Shown here: positions 46,187 to 58,359 of the stretch, in pieces
Position numbering within the stretch: the stretch's first letter is position 1
How the letters are laid out: every line of letters begins with the position of its first letter
Assembly: GCA_019400425.1 (NCBI GenBank)
Contig: JAFREE010000101.1
Coordinates: forward strand, 1 to 64,000
DNA length: 64,000 nucleotides
Direction of reading: 5' to 3'
DNA from: Hymenochaete sp. R1
Taxonomy: Eukaryota > Basidiomycota > Agaricomycetes > Hymenochaetales > Hymenochaetaceae
Translations under genes and position numbers: made by a program
Notes under the pieces: generated by a model
The model's database searches: none
What the model saw: the letters and a program-made list of their open reading frames with translations, nothing else
Told to the model about the DNA's origin: nothing

Positions 46187-49131
46187 TCAAGCCACCAAAC
46201 CGATGGCCGCCCCTCCGAACGCCATCGCAAGCAATGCAACACCGAGACTTAGATTATGTTTCACTCGCGTGGACGACGACGCTGATCCACTCGATGTCGA
46301 AGTCGATGTGGAGCTGGCTTCTTGGAGGATTGAGGGGCAGGAGGGTGCGACGAGGACGTCCCCGTACGTGGACGCGACCCAGAGGACGACGCCGTTCGTC
46401 CAGCCGAACCCGGCTTGGACGGTGTATTCGCCTCCACCACCGGAGGAGTCGATATCCGAGAGGGCGAACTTTTCGAACATCTGGAGTTTGTTTGAAGAGC
46501 GATGTAAAGGCGAAAAGGGTGGTTAGTGACCGACGTAGTCTGGACAAAAGTTATGGGGTGAAACGTACGTTTCCGGTGTTATTGACGCTGTTGGTGATGT
46601 TCAGTTCTGCGTCGGATAAACGATCGAGGATGCCGGGGATAGATCCTCCCGTTGCATGCCTTAGAACTTTTTGTTAGCTTTTCTAATCTAACAATCGCTC
46701 CAGCAGTTTTCAGGAACTCACCAACTACACAGAGCGCTCGCCATATACCTGTTCGCCAGTTCGCGCTGCAAAACTCTCGACCATGTTTCCCCATCAGTCG
46801 CGTTTCCACCGTTGAGGACGGTACCGTTCGCGTTGCTCACGTCTTCCCCTAGACTCGAGTTGCTGCCACCAGATGCAAGCCTCTGTCCTGGTAGCTGGCT
46901 CTCGTCTATCCCCAGCTGACCCTGTGGTATGAGGGAGAACGAGTCGTTAGAGCTCGAGCTCAACGCAATGGATTGAACGGTCTTCGTGGAGAGATTGCCC
47001 GGTACATTCGCCAGTGCCTCCAGTACAATATACTGATGTGGTGGCCACGCATTCGGTGCGTCCCACTGCAGACCCGTCTCCAAGAACGTCGACGGCACCG
47101 TGCCATTATACTTCTCCATCACCATGTTCACACTAGCGAACGCCCCGAATGCCGCGCTCTCGTTCGCCAACACTTCGGGTGGTACGATACCTGTCCAGAA
47201 GGGATAGAAGTGCGCGGCGGAGAAAAGAGTGTTGCGCGAGTTGGACGTGAGGTTGAAGTCGTAGAAAGCGAGCTTGGAGGAGTCCCAATGGAGGTCGAGG
47301 ATGGCGCTCTGTAGTGAGGAGGCGGTCGTGCGGTGGATTTCGGCTAGTTCTTTTGTGGTTGTGTTTTGGGCGGACGAATGGGCGGAGTAGAGGTCTGCGA
47401 GGAGGGAATGTGCTTTGTCTGTGCGATGGCGATATCCTCAGTGTGTGAATTGAGGAAGAGGTAAGCTCGGGAACTCACAGACGATGCTGTTCAAACAGAT
47501 AGGAATCGTGTTCTTGACGTTCAGCGTCCTCAGGCCAGGGTTCGTGTCGTTCGTCCCGCCAGCAAGCGGTTCCTTCAACCATCGGGCGGTGTAATCCCAC
47601 CCGGTCTCTGCACCTGAAGCCAACTCGGAATAAAGCTCGGCCTTTTGAGACTCATTCAAGGGAGTAGTAATGTCATCGCCATTAGCAGTTTCGTAATCTT
47701 CGTATGCGAAGTTTTTCATCGTAAATACTTGTATAAGTGAAAACCGAAAAGGCGCGAAAGAGGGAGGGTGCGTTACCAGTTAAATATGACTCGGGTCGCG
47801 GAGCCGTGTTGTTAACAGAGTATCGGAGGACTTCGTACGTGATGTTCGTGTACGGACTCGTGACGTTGAGTGTGCGATTCGTGTGCCACCATGACAGTTC
47901 GACTTCAGCGAGCGGAAGTGCTCGGTCGAGAATGGAGGTGTCGTTGGAGGCAGCGACGTAGTCGGATACCATCTGCAGTGGGTCGGTAATCAGCGCTTAG
48001 TTCAATTCTAGTACCAGAAAAAAAGGTGGGAGGTCATGGACATACCTGGATAAAAAGGGGAGGTTGGGACCTATTTAGATCTAATTGTGTAAAGGCAATG
48101 TAAGTTTGAGCACACGAGCTAAAATATATGGACAAAATTATGGATTGCGTACAATATATTCGACCGCCATTCGGTATGAAGCCGAATCTCTCGAGTTCAT
48201 CCATGAAGTTCTGAAGGGTCGCGTTGACCATCTCAAAGAGCTGAGACTGGATGAGACCCTTTATGATCCAATACGAGTCCCAGTAGTCTGTCAATAAATA
48301 AATAACACCGGGATCGGGGATAATGGTCAAAAAAGGCTTTCAAAAAAGTCAAAGCAGGGAGAAGCACACTCACACTGCTCGCGGAACCTGCCCCCGGGAA
48401 CCACAAACGTATGATTCAACGGAATCAACGTGCTCTCGCACCCACCACCGCTGCTACAAAGAGCAGACTCGTTCGTGCCCCTCGCAAGCTGTGTCCAATA
48501 CCCATGCACCGTCTTTGCAAACGCTTGCACCAACGAATCGGAGACGTTCGAGAGGAAGGGCGGGTCGGGATTATAGGAAGGGAGGGCGACTGCTTCGAGT
48601 TCGAGGCCTTCGCCGCGGAACGAGGTGTCGACGAAGGTGAGAAGCTGTTGCTCTGTTAGGTTGGCGGTGGAGTTCGAATTGGAGAGAGCGTTGAAGGCGG
48701 CGATGATGGATGCAGAGGAACCGTTGGTGGGTTTGTCGACGAAGGTTTTTGGGTCGGAATACAAGCCTGCTATGTTCACGGTTTGTAGGATCTGACAAAA
48801 AAGGTCAATCGAAAGGACGGACAGATGCTAGCTTTGGGGAGAACTGGTGAAGACGTACAGAACCTGCGCAGAATATCTCGCTCGGACACCATGCTTGGAC
48901 AGGAGGGAGGGGCGCCTGGCTGGGTAGGACGTCTGCTAGAGGAACAGTGGGCGATGCGGTAGCCGTGGTGAGCGTCAGAGAGGGAAGGCTTGTGGTAGAA
49001 GCGCTCCCTGAAGACGAAGAGCTTGAGCTTGAGCTTGAACTCGAAGCTGCTTGAGGCAGAGCAAGCACCGCAGAGAACGAAGAGGCCCACACTGCGACCG
49101 CGCCTGTCAGAACGATCTTGAAGGACGCCAT
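46187..49131 (-). CDS. GH37 trehalase, secreted and probably GPI-anchored
   Basis: Nine exons (49131-48859, 48791-48374, 48287-48153, 48080-48046, 47972-47777, 47697-47479, 47418-46722, 46659-46569, 46480-46187) give 785 aa. A signal peptide (about residues 1-25, ending VLALPQA) is followed by poly-Ser. Both GH37 signatures are intact: PGGRFREQYYWDSY and QWDAPNAWPP. The family motif GGGGEYTVQAGFGWTNG is also present, as are many N-glycosylation sequons. The C-terminus (SSSGSASSS, then LSLGVALLAMAFGGAAIGLV) looks like a GPI-attachment signal. It hydrolyses trehalose to two glucose at the cell surface. A TATAAAG (minus, 49247-49241) lies about 110 nt upstream. Divergent from the F-box gene. Confidence 0.94.
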
Positions 49132-49693
49132 CGTATCGACGCTCTCTCTCGCTGTTCTAGCTCCCGCTCTCTGATGACTGAGCGAGTAGGTGGGGGTGTC
49201 CGAGACAGAGTCTTGTTCATTGCGGCGGTCACGGTCATGGCTTTATAGTTGACCGTGAAGGTCGGTGCGGGCTGAACGTCGTAACGCGTGTTTGTTGGAG
49301 AGGGCGTCAGATGATCGAGGTCACCTTACACGTTCAGGGACAGACTCCGAATGATGTCGTCGGTGGAATATTCGATTGAAGATGTTCGTTTTTCTATGAG
49401 TAGGCGTCTCATAGGGAGGGCAAGGATGATATGAGTACGATATACATGTTTTTTTCTTCTTACTACAATTTTTTTTTGAATGTAAAAGATGCCCACTCAC
49501 TAACAATGATAAGAATACTATCTCTGATTTAAAGGAAGAAAAGAAACATTTACTGTCGATATGTTGACGGGCTAGTGCATAAGATAATAATGATCAGTGT
49601 CGGTGTGAAAGCGATGCGTATGCTAAAATTGTGTGGCCAAGATCCACTCAGCGTCCTTCACGTTGACCTCCCACCACCACAATCTACTCACAC
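49132..49693. other. Shared divergent promoter region, trehalase / F-box gene
   Basis: It contains the trehalase TATA box (minus strand, 49247-49241) and T-rich stretches. No gene seen. Confidence 0.45.
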
Positions 49694-51379
49694 GTGCACA
49701 TCGAGCGCATCTGCCGGTGGGATACATGCTTTCCGACTCGTTTAAGTTCGTGGCCCATGTCCCCGGAAGAGCTATCATCCCTTTCATGTAGCCTCCATGA
49801 ATTGGACCTTACTGAAGATACGCACGACAATGCGAATGGTTCATTGGAGTCGTTACCGAACGAAATCATTGCCCATATCTTCGTTTACATTGAACTGGGA
49901 GACTTGTGGGCTCTGTGCTTGAGCTCCAGGCGTCTTAAAGATCTAGTAAGTTTTTCTACATATTATCCGCATCGTCCACGACTTACTGACGTGCAGGTCG
50001 GGCGTTTTGGATGGTTCTCATATCTCGTTCATAACAGGCGTCTCGCATTCAGTCTCAGCTGCGTCGAACCCTCATGGTCGCCATATAGTCAGGTTCGATA
50101 TAATTCTATTGTCGATAGCAATTGGAAAACGCACAGTTTCCTCGCTCGACCGTTGTGCGAAGCCTGGCCAAAGACATATCGCCCAGAACTCGTCATCTCC
50201 AACTCGCGCCTCGTCCTTAGCTTTGGAAACTATTTAGACGTCTATGACTTTTGTACAACGGAAGGGAGCTCTGAGGTTCCGAGGATTCGACGGAGAGAGA
50301 GATACGCTTTGGAAGAGTCCGTTGTTCATACGGGCAGGGGCGATGTTACGAGAATGGCGTTCTTACCCGATGGCAGGCAGGATCGTACCCTCCTAGTCGG
50401 TCTAGCGGACGGGTCCGTCAAGCAGGTCACTATCCCTGATAGTCCTGGGGATACTGAAATAGAACATGCGACGCTTTATACAGAAGATACATCCATCGAA
50501 AGCGTATCCGTATCCGGCGAGCTATCATTCACGCTCTCAGATAACGGACAGGGCTGCCTCCTCCGCAACCTCAACACCGAGCAAGTCAACTCCATAACCG
50601 TCGACGAGAAGGGCCGCTCGTCCTACATTTCAACCTCCGCATCGCCGTATATCGCCATTGGAACCAGCTCTGCAACACCGCTCGCCATATACGACATATA
50701 CGAAACGGGCTTCGCCCCTATACCCTCCGCAACCGTCGTCTCCGACAACAACAGCTCCGCTTACCCTGTGTACGCTATCACAGGTCCCCCACCCCAGCTT
50801 CCTGTCAATCCAGGCCAAACATTCATCACTGGTTCCTTCGACGGCCGTGTTCGTATCTACGACCTCCGCTCACCCACACATGGCTTCAGCAGCACTACTC
50901 CGTCCCCCCAGCTCCGCCCCACAATCACTCTCTTCGACCCGCTCATCCCCGAGACCATTTATTCTCTCTCACCATGCGGAGGTGGGTCAGGATACACCAT
51001 CGCCGCCGGCCTCGCGCGGCACAGTGTCGTCGCGTTTTGGGATCTGCGTTCACCGACTCCAAAGAGTGGTGGATGGAGCGTATATGCGCCGGGTAATGAC
51101 CCTTCGCCTGTGTTTTCGGTCGTGGGGGAGTCGGCGAGGGTATTTGGTGCGACACAGAGTCGGGCGTTTGTATTGGATTTCTCGCCGGGGGAGATGGTTG
51201 GGATGGAGGTGTATCCTGGGTTGAAGGGAAGTGACAGCGAGCATGGGTCCACGAGGGGAAATGGGCGCGGGAATGGGAGAATGAGAATGGGCGCGGGGAG
51301 GGTGGATTGGGCGTTGAAGACGGGGGATGGGCTGCACTACGATGTGACGACGTATCGACATGCGAATCCCATGGTTTAA
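49694..51379 (+). CDS. F-box protein with WD40-like repeats
   Basis: Exons 49694-49945 and 49997-51379 give 544 aa. The F-box spans about residues 54-84 and beyond (LPNEIIAHIFVYIELGDLW). The remainder forms a beta-propeller of degenerate WD repeats, best seen as FITGSFDGRVRIYDLRSP and VVAFWDLRSP. Such proteins recruit substrates to SCF ubiquitin ligases; FBXW4-like proteins have this layout. The intron 49946-49996 (51 nt) has no in-frame stop, so retention would insert 17 residues in the F-box region. Met22 (49757) is an alternative start. Ends in a Gly/Arg/Met-rich stretch and YRHANPMV. The substrate is unknown. Confidence 0.85.
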   Translation: MHIERICRWDTCFPTRLSSWPMSPEELSSLSCSLHELDLTEDTHDNANGSLESLPNEIIAHIFVYIELGDLWALCLSSRRLKDLVSFSTYYPHRPRLTDVQVGRFGWFSYLVHNRRLAFSLSCVEPSWSPYSQVRYNSIVDSNWKTHSFLARPLCEAWPKTYRPELVISNSRLVLSFGNYLDVYDFCTTEGSSEVPRIRRRERYALEESVVHTGRGDVTRMAFLPDGRQDRTLLVGLADGSVKQVTIPDSPGDTEIEHATLYTEDTSIESVSVSGELSFTLSDNGQGCLLRNLNTEQVNSITVDEKGRSSYISTSASPYIAIGTSSATPLAIYDIYETGFAPIPSATVVSDNNSSAYPVYAITGPPPQLPVNPGQTFITGSFDGRVRIYDLRSPTHGFSSTTPSPQLRPTITLFDPLIPETIYSLSPCGGGSGYTIAAGLARHSVVAFWDLRSPTPKSGGWSVYAPGNDPSPVFSVVGESARVFGATQSRAFVLDFSPGEMVGMEVYPGLKGSDSEHGSTRGNGRGNGRMRMGAGRVDWALKTGDGLHYDVTTYRHANPMV

Positions 51380-51680
51380 AGTAAATCATACTGCTCTTTC
51401 TCGTTCGTTAAGATCAGAGAACTCACTTAATTGATGTCAAAAACTCGACCGTGTCGTGCTACGCACTCTCATTCCTTTTTCGCCATTTATATTTGCCCCA
51501 ACTTTTACTTTGTTTATCCGCCAATCAAAGAGACGCGCCTGTCTAACGCGACACGATCACGTGGTTGGAAAAATTAAAATAAAATAACTTGAGAAAATGA
51601 ATCGACGTCATTCCGAAATCCTGTAAACCCCTTCGCCGATGCATCTGCCACTTGATTAGAAACCACCATCACTACACCCT
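51380..51680. other. Intergenic, F-box gene to NCA2; CACGTG box
   Basis: ATCACGTGG at 51556-51564 is a bHLH-type palindrome about 120 nt before the NCA2 ATG, similar to the TCACGTG upstream of VPS37. No gene seen. Confidence 0.4.
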
Positions 51681-53879
51681 ATGTCATCTTTCGCGACAAA
51701 CTACGTCCAGCCGCTGCTCACAGCGTCGTACTCTACGACCCTTTCTCAAATACAAACCGAAGGATCCTCCGATGCCTTGCAAAGCGTCCGAGAGAACGTG
51801 GACGTCACGGTGCTCAGCCAACACGACACCAAAATATTAGACCAGAACGAAAGACTGAGGACACTCCTTTCGCAGTTTAAGCAGCCAGCTGACGTAAATG
51901 TTCTTCATGATGCGCTCGCTGCTCTCCATGAATCAGAAGAAACCGACAACGAAGCGTCGACTACTTCAGCGGGTGCAGACGATTCTGTAAAAATGGCGCT
52001 CGAGAGACAGGTCATCGTCGGCTTGTACGCGTCGGTGCTTGAGCAATGGCTTCTTCAGGTTATCGAGCTTGATTCGGAGGTGGAATGGTGGGATAGCGTT
52101 GCGCGCTCATCGTCATCTGTGGTTTCGTACCTCATCGCAAGTACGTGCCTCTCTTCTCTCATTCTCCCAGACGGTGATAGCTCATCACAATACGGCTCGG
52201 GCGCCGTACGGTAATTTTGTTTTCGAAAGCTTTGCCTGAGCGTCTGCACCGCGTCCTCCTCACCATCCTCCGCGCCTTCCGTACACAGAACATACCCATA
52301 CGCCCTTCGTCATTCTCCCCGAATACTTTTCGCCAGCTCTTCCCCAACACAGGATCATTGAGACCAACGGCTCTCCGCATATCGTTCTTCCCGCATCTTG
52401 TAAAGCAACCACATTTCTTCTTCCTTTCGCCGTTGGAGCTCGCAAGGCAGGAATGTGAGGTAAAGAAGGCGGGTCTTGTGGAGATGAGGGATAAGAGGGC
52501 TGAAGAGCTCGGGCGATTGCTGCTGTTGAGACCGGAGTTGGAGGACTTGGCTCGCCATGATCACGATGGGGACTCTGATGGATGGGATAATGCTGAGGTT
52601 ATGAGTAGACTTCAGTTGGCGGTGTCAGGTCCAGAATCGGTCTTTCTCGCCCAAAGCGCAGCTCCGTCCGCCTCCAATTTCCTTTCCAACACATTATCAG
52701 CGCACAATGTTTCCCACTCGCGGGCGTTCGCATCCCTCCGCAGGCCGTCTAAGATTACCCTGCTATGGCCCCGGCTGGCGCTTGTGCCCGTCGTCGCTAT
52801 TCTCGGGATTCGAGGCATCTACAATTCGAGAGAAGCGATATTAGAGAGTGCGTTAAATGTACAGGAGACATTGAAAGGATTCTGGTTTGGATACGTCGTT
52901 GATCCTGTACTCGGGATACTGGATACTGTCCGGACCGGTGGAGAAGATGGGGCACGGATTGTCAACGAAGAGGCTGTAAAGGCTGACCTCGAGGTAAGTC
53001 AGATGTTTAAACATCGTTCGCGTCTTATTAATCGACTTCGTGGCCGATCACTTAGTCGCTTGAACGGATGGCAGTAGCCTTGAGCAAAGAGAAGCTGGGC
53101 CTTAACGACACTCAAATACATGAGCTGCAGAGTCAGATCCGACACGGTGATTTGACGCCTGTTCTTCGTATTTACGAAGAGGATATCAAGTCGCCTGTCC
53201 GATCCGCTGTTGCAGGGAGCCTTGTCCGTTCGCTCCTAATTCAAATACAAAAAGCCAAGGTGCGCCATAAAATGCGGCTCAATTTTGAACTTTTTATTTC
53301 CTAAAGCCTACATTTCATTCTCTTTATTCTACTTTATTACAGGTCGACCTTGACCAAGCACTTTCGGGCATCGACAAGCTCCTCAAGTCCCAAGAGCTCA
53401 CATTTGCATTCGTCGGCGTTGCCCCCTCCCTGGCCATCCTCTATGCCGCCTTCAATAGCTTCCGTACCCTCTGGTCCGGCAAACGTGGGAACAAACGATA
53501 TGGTGGACGAAGACACAGGGAGGCAGCGTGGTCAGCTATAAGGCGCGTGGAGCGCTTGCTCATTACTGAGTCTGACCAGAGCGTGGGCGTGGATATGATG
53601 CCGGTCGTGTCTGACTTGAATGAACATGGATCGAATGGACGTCAAAGGCAGCTTGCGCCTATCACCTCTGGCATGCTCGTCGTCGCCCTCGCTCGACTCC
53701 GGGAATACGCAGAGAAGAGGCTACCTGCGCGTTCCCTACTGCGTGAGGGTATCTTGGGAGACATTGCGGATCTCGAGAATCCCTCATTGTCACGAGCGGA
53801 GAAGCTGAGGGTCGTGGAGAGGATGTGGAGAAGCTGGGGAGAGTCTCTTGGGTGGAATCGGATGGGAAAGTTGGCATAA
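51681..53879 (+). CDS. NCA2: NCA2-family mitochondrial protein
   Basis: Exons 51681-52140, 52230-52993, 53056-53259 and 53343-53879 give 654 aa. The NCA2 domain in the C-terminal half is clear: SLERMAVALSKEKLGL, LRIYEEDIKSPVRSAVAGSL, RSLLIQIQKAKVDLDQAL, IDKLLKSQELTFAFVGVAPS. Hydrophobic segments (ALVPVVAILGIRGIY; FAFVGVAPSLAILYAAF) fit a membrane protein. In yeast Nca2 acts with Nca3 on expression of mitochondrially encoded ATP synthase subunits 6 and 8. The N-terminal half is less conserved. Convergent with the aquaglyceroporin gene. Confidence 0.93.
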
Positions 53880-54226
53880 TCTCCCGACTAGGGCCAAGAG
53901 GTGAAGGCTGTTGATTGTTGTTAATCTCATCATTCTCATTGAATTACAGACTCAGCGTACAAGAACATGATCGTTATCGTAAGTAGACATAGCAAGAAAA
54001 CGAAACGAAACAGAAATCCCGACTTGGAAAACACTTCCCCTCTCGTACATGCTTCGCGTGACACAATGCTCAATGTAGAGGCCGAGCTCTACTAGATACA
54101 AGAAACTTCGAACGGTAAACACCAGAAATGATAACATAGCAAAATCAACCATAAAAGAACGAGAAAGAAAGGTAAGTGATTAAGGGGAATTGGGGGGAAA
54201 GGCGAGAACGAAGTTGGAAGTACCGA
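53880..54226. other. Convergent 3' ends of NCA2 and aquaglyceroporin
   Basis: No gene seen; it holds the two 3' flanks. Confidence 0.5.
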
Positions 54227-55811
54227 TCAGACGTTGTCCACGCCGATAGGCACTCGGCGATCCTCAGAGATGCGACGAGCTTCCCGTACAGACTTGCTCC
54301 TATTTTTTTTTTAAAAAAAAAGAAGGCATAAGTAAACCACAAAACGCTCCCAAACCCTCACATCAACCAACAACGAGACTCACGCATAATTCACGATACT
54401 CTCCCCACCCGTATACACAAGCGCATCATACAATCCTGCTGCAACCAGCGCTCCCAGAATTGGCGCCAACACCCCACACCAGAGCCAGTACTGGTGCCGG
54501 AAGTCGAACACCTCGCGTCCGTAGCCGGCCATGGCCGTGAAGATGCGTGGGCCGAGGTCGCGGGCCGGGTTAACGGCGAAGCCTGTTTGCGGGCCGAAGG
54601 TCATGCCGATGCCGAAGAGGGTGAGGAAGAGAACAATGGGGAGAAGGCCTGGGGGTGGGGGGCCGTTCCGTCGGTCGGTGGCGGCGAAGAGGACGAGAAC
54701 GAGGAGGAAGGTGCCGAGAAACTGTGGTATTTGGACATGGACATGGGCATAGAAAGTGATTAACGCAGGCGGATTAGTGTTGGTCTGGCGTAAAAATGTG
54801 CGTTAATGACTGACCTCATCCCAAAACGCTGAGACATTAGGTACATAGGAAGCCTGGAGTTATGAACGGAGAGAGGGAAACGGTGGTGAGCATGAGACAT
54901 TAAAAGTTGAGAGTTTGCAGAGGAACCTCAGAGATGAGACGCGCTCGGCTCCGAGGCTTGTGGGGAAGGGATGTTAAAGGGAGGTCCGACTTACCGCATA
55001 CGTCCCGAAGAGGGACGCGGTCCCAGGCACAGTGCGGATACCAGATCCGCCTTCGAACAAGTCGATCGCATGCACGTAATTCGCGTACGTCAACGCAGCG
55101 CCGATGATTCCTCCTAATAGCTGGCTGAGGACGTAGATGGGAACCCTGCGCCAGGGGAACCCACGGAAAGTCGCAAGGGCGAGAGTGACCTAAAGACAGT
55201 TGAGGAACACGTTAGCCTACTATCGACACTGCAACTCAACACCTCCGATCCGAATTTGGTATGGAGTATAGAACCTACCGCCGGATTTATGTGACCTCCG
55301 CTGATACCTCCTGCGATCCAGGCCCCGAGACCTATGCCTTTGGGTAGGAAGTTAGTGACGGAGAACATCAATCGAACAGTGAATACCGAACGGACCTATG
55401 CCCCAACCCAAAGCGACTGAAAGCCAACCCTACGTTTCGATCGAATCGACAGAGTCAGACAACGTGAGGAACACATGATAAAAACAAGGACACCGTACCC
55501 CTGCCGAAGATGACGACACATTGGTGTTGTTGAACAAGTTACCCTGTGCATTACCCGCAGTCCCGAACATGACTAGGATCGCGGTGCCCAGAAATTCTGC
55601 GGCAGGTTCTCGAATGAGATGCCTATTCCATTCCGCAAACATGCCATTCTGTCAATACGTGCTCTAGCATACGCAAATACGGGTCCTACCGAATTTTTGA
55701 CCAGCGGTTCGGATGCATGGACAGGGGGTCGTTGTCCATAGGATGGATACTAGACTGTCGAGAGCTAGTACCATCCATGTGCATCATCTCCTTGTCAGAG
55801 GTGTCCGACAT
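54227..55811 (-). CDS. Aquaglyceroporin (MIP family)
   Basis: Eight exons (55811-55690, 55622-55499, 55429-55396, 55331-55279, 55189-54995, 54853-54815, 54721-54384, 54296-54227) give 324 aa. The N-terminus is a 40-residue hydrophilic cytosolic tail. The fold shows [36 protein letters not shown] with the first [19 protein letters not shown], and [13 protein letters not shown] with the second NPA. The Asp after the second NPA-Arg, and loop E, match glycerol facilitators rather than pure water channels. It likely moves glycerol, water or small solutes across the plasma membrane. Intron 7 contains facing A and T runs (54302-54321). Confidence 0.93.
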
Positions 55812-58359
55812 TGTTGAGTCAAGGGGGGAGGGGTGAGGTCAAAAGTGGGTTAGTAGAAAAGGTGGAAGGCAGTCCGGGGGTTGATGTGTTCTTCTGGATG
55901 CAAAGTTGCTGATGATTTATAGTCTGGGTGGCTGACAGTGCTGTGCCTATTTCAATCTGTCCTGGGAAAAGCAAAGTAAAGCGAAAAGGGACGTGAGTTA
56001 TTTGTGAGCGGGAGGACTTCCGCTCTTAGAAGGATAGATATTTAGTACGTTTAGTCCAGGTGCACCATCGATATGCTTATATCGTATGCGTACCTTCTTC
56101 TCTGCAAAGCTCTTCATATCGGGAGCCGTTTCCCGGAGGTGAGATGTCAAGGCCTCCAAAGAGGGGTGGCCAAACAACAAGCTCCTAAGCAAGGTGCCGC
56201 TCCGCCAAGTTTATTCGAGAAAGTATGCCAATTGCGGAGCGGATCTCTTGAGATCTGACAGGGACGAAGGGATAGGATAGGACTGAGGGACTCCTTTTCG
56301 AGAGTCGTCCACTATCATCGGGTGCAATGGAGCCTCCAGCAGACTCAAAAGAAGATGAGGACATACCTGCTCCAATCTCTGACCATCTTCTCTAATACAA
56401 AGAGACTCACTTTTTACACGTTCCTGAATGGGTAGGCAGTGGCAAGATCTTGGTGTAATTCAGTAAGAATAATATCGAAGCCAAGTGCAATAGAATGTTT
56501 CGGAACACTTTAACCCCTCTCGTCCATCATGTTACCTATGTCGCTCAAAGCATTCAGTAGTATGTCTCACGATTCAGAGCCCCGTGGATATTCTGAATTG
56601 GCAGAACACGGATTGAAGAAACCACAAGAGAGCCTGAGCTGTGTACAACACATTTCGTTAGTCGAGTTCAAGGGTGTCCTCAGGCCGCAAGTAGTCCGTG
56701 AACACATGTGACAGTGGCACAATCTGGTACAAGAGGCTCAAACTCGGAAGATCTTGTCTGAAGATAGACATCAAGCTCAGTCAAAGATAAGACATTCATA
56801 GAGAAAGAGACATACGGAAAAATTAACAATCTCGATATGTCGCTGGCGCCCAGTCAGCAACAAAGCGAATTGTATTAGACAAAGAATCAGGTGTCCAAAG
56901 ACGATCTGCACCAGTCCGCATTGAAATGTATTGAATAAATCAACAGAATCAGATACAAAGTTGATTTCAATGGTTTGGATATGTTTTCATCAGCACAATG
57001 TCCGCGTTCGTGTGCTATATACAGACCGCAATTCAAAGGGCAACCTACCCTCTTTCTCATTGCTCGTGTTGATAACGCTGTATATACACGCATGGAGTCT
57101 GAACCAACCCCCGACGCCACCGCCGAGTAAACTGCAATTATGTCCCGTTGATTAAACGGAGCTAAGCCGTCGTAACTATCGCGGGAGCGAAACTCCTTCA
57201 AATTCTCCGCCAGGGCCGAGTCGCGGCTGGTAATTCCTAAATTGACCTGTGGGTCTCGCTTTCAAGTCAATGCCCATTAGAACTAAGTTCGAGAGAAAAA
57301 CCCCATGATACGGACCACGCACGTATGAAAAGAAAGAAGGGTTCGGGCGCCAAGCCTCCTCAATTTTTGCATCATGCAAGTTGCAACCCCGCATGAGCGG
57401 ATCCAATCTGCGTTCAGCAAGTATGTCTCCCTTGTCATTATAAATGTGTTGGCATTTAGAACGATACAAAGCATTCCCACTAACCACATGATCCGGTTGA
57501 GCCAACAATAAGGTTTGTGGGTTTCACCACATTCCACATACTGCTCACTGTTTACCTCGACTTTCGCATTCAAAAGAAACCAATAATATCGCAAGAAGCT
57601 CGTCCACGCTCCAATCCCGAGTCCGGCTTCGGGTAACTTGAAAGGGAAATCAAAGGATCTCCTACTACATATAAATGGGGCTAGGAAAGGAAAAGAGAGA
57701 ACAGGTCGTGTTCGATTCGATGAAAACGCAATCCAATAAGAATCGTTCAGCGCTCGTCTCTTCTCATCGTGGAACTAATCAGTATTCAATACCTTTGGCT
57801 TTTCAAAACGAATCTCGAAATACGTACTGATATGTGCCGCTCCCATTGGAATAAGTGAGCTGTGCGCGATGAATCCAATTCCATTTGGTAGAATGCCACC
57901 TAGACTGGAGCTATAGTATCTTTATCGATGCGAGCGTGAGAAGCAAGGTCCAGCTCTAAATGACTGCAATAGATTCGAAGCATCAGAGAAAAGGAAGAGA
58001 GGGAAGAAGAAAAAGGGGGAGTTCAATATGACTCGCACTTAGCCGTTGACCACGCTGGAACAAAGACGTTCAGGCGTGGTTCGCCAGCTCAAAATTCAGT
58101 CCCTTGGTGCTCAGTGAAGTTTGATGTCGCCCGACACTAACGTGAGAAATCGAGTATTCGAGCCCACAAATCATCGCAGTCGCAGTCACCAGTAGTCTAA
58201 ATCGGACATCTGGAGGTAGAATCAACGTTTGGAAATATTTCCTTGGGTACCAGAATTCAGTAAGCGGGACAGGTCAAGGAGGCCCACCCGGGTCAAACGC
58301 CCTCCCCAAGACCCTCTCGTCTACAAAAGAGTACACACCACACAAGGGAGATGCACTAT
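55812..58359. other. Gene-poor stretch, aquaglyceroporin to RasGEF 3' flank
   Basis: It contains a possible BTB-like relic (separate entry) and minus-strand ORFs at 56887-57594 without recognisable family (for example MRYYWFLLNAKVEV). No complete gene supported. Confidence 0.35.
56327..56711 (+). pseudogene. Possible BTB-like relic
   Basis: The ATG at 56327 begins MEPPADSKEDEDIP and hits a stop. ETHFLHVPEWV follows, resembling the VEDTLFRVPREWF motif of the array. Then KAFSSMSHDSEPRG and HISLVEFKGVLRPQ recall the end of a BTB domain (EFRAFLNVLYP). The pieces are in order but in different frames, as expected for a decayed copy. Similarity is by eye and weak. Confidence 0.25.

Noticed and set aside
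50658..51224. 188-codon plus-strand ORF inside the F-box/WD gene
   Set aside because: It is an out-of-frame shadow; the 561-codon frame carries the F-box and WD repeats.
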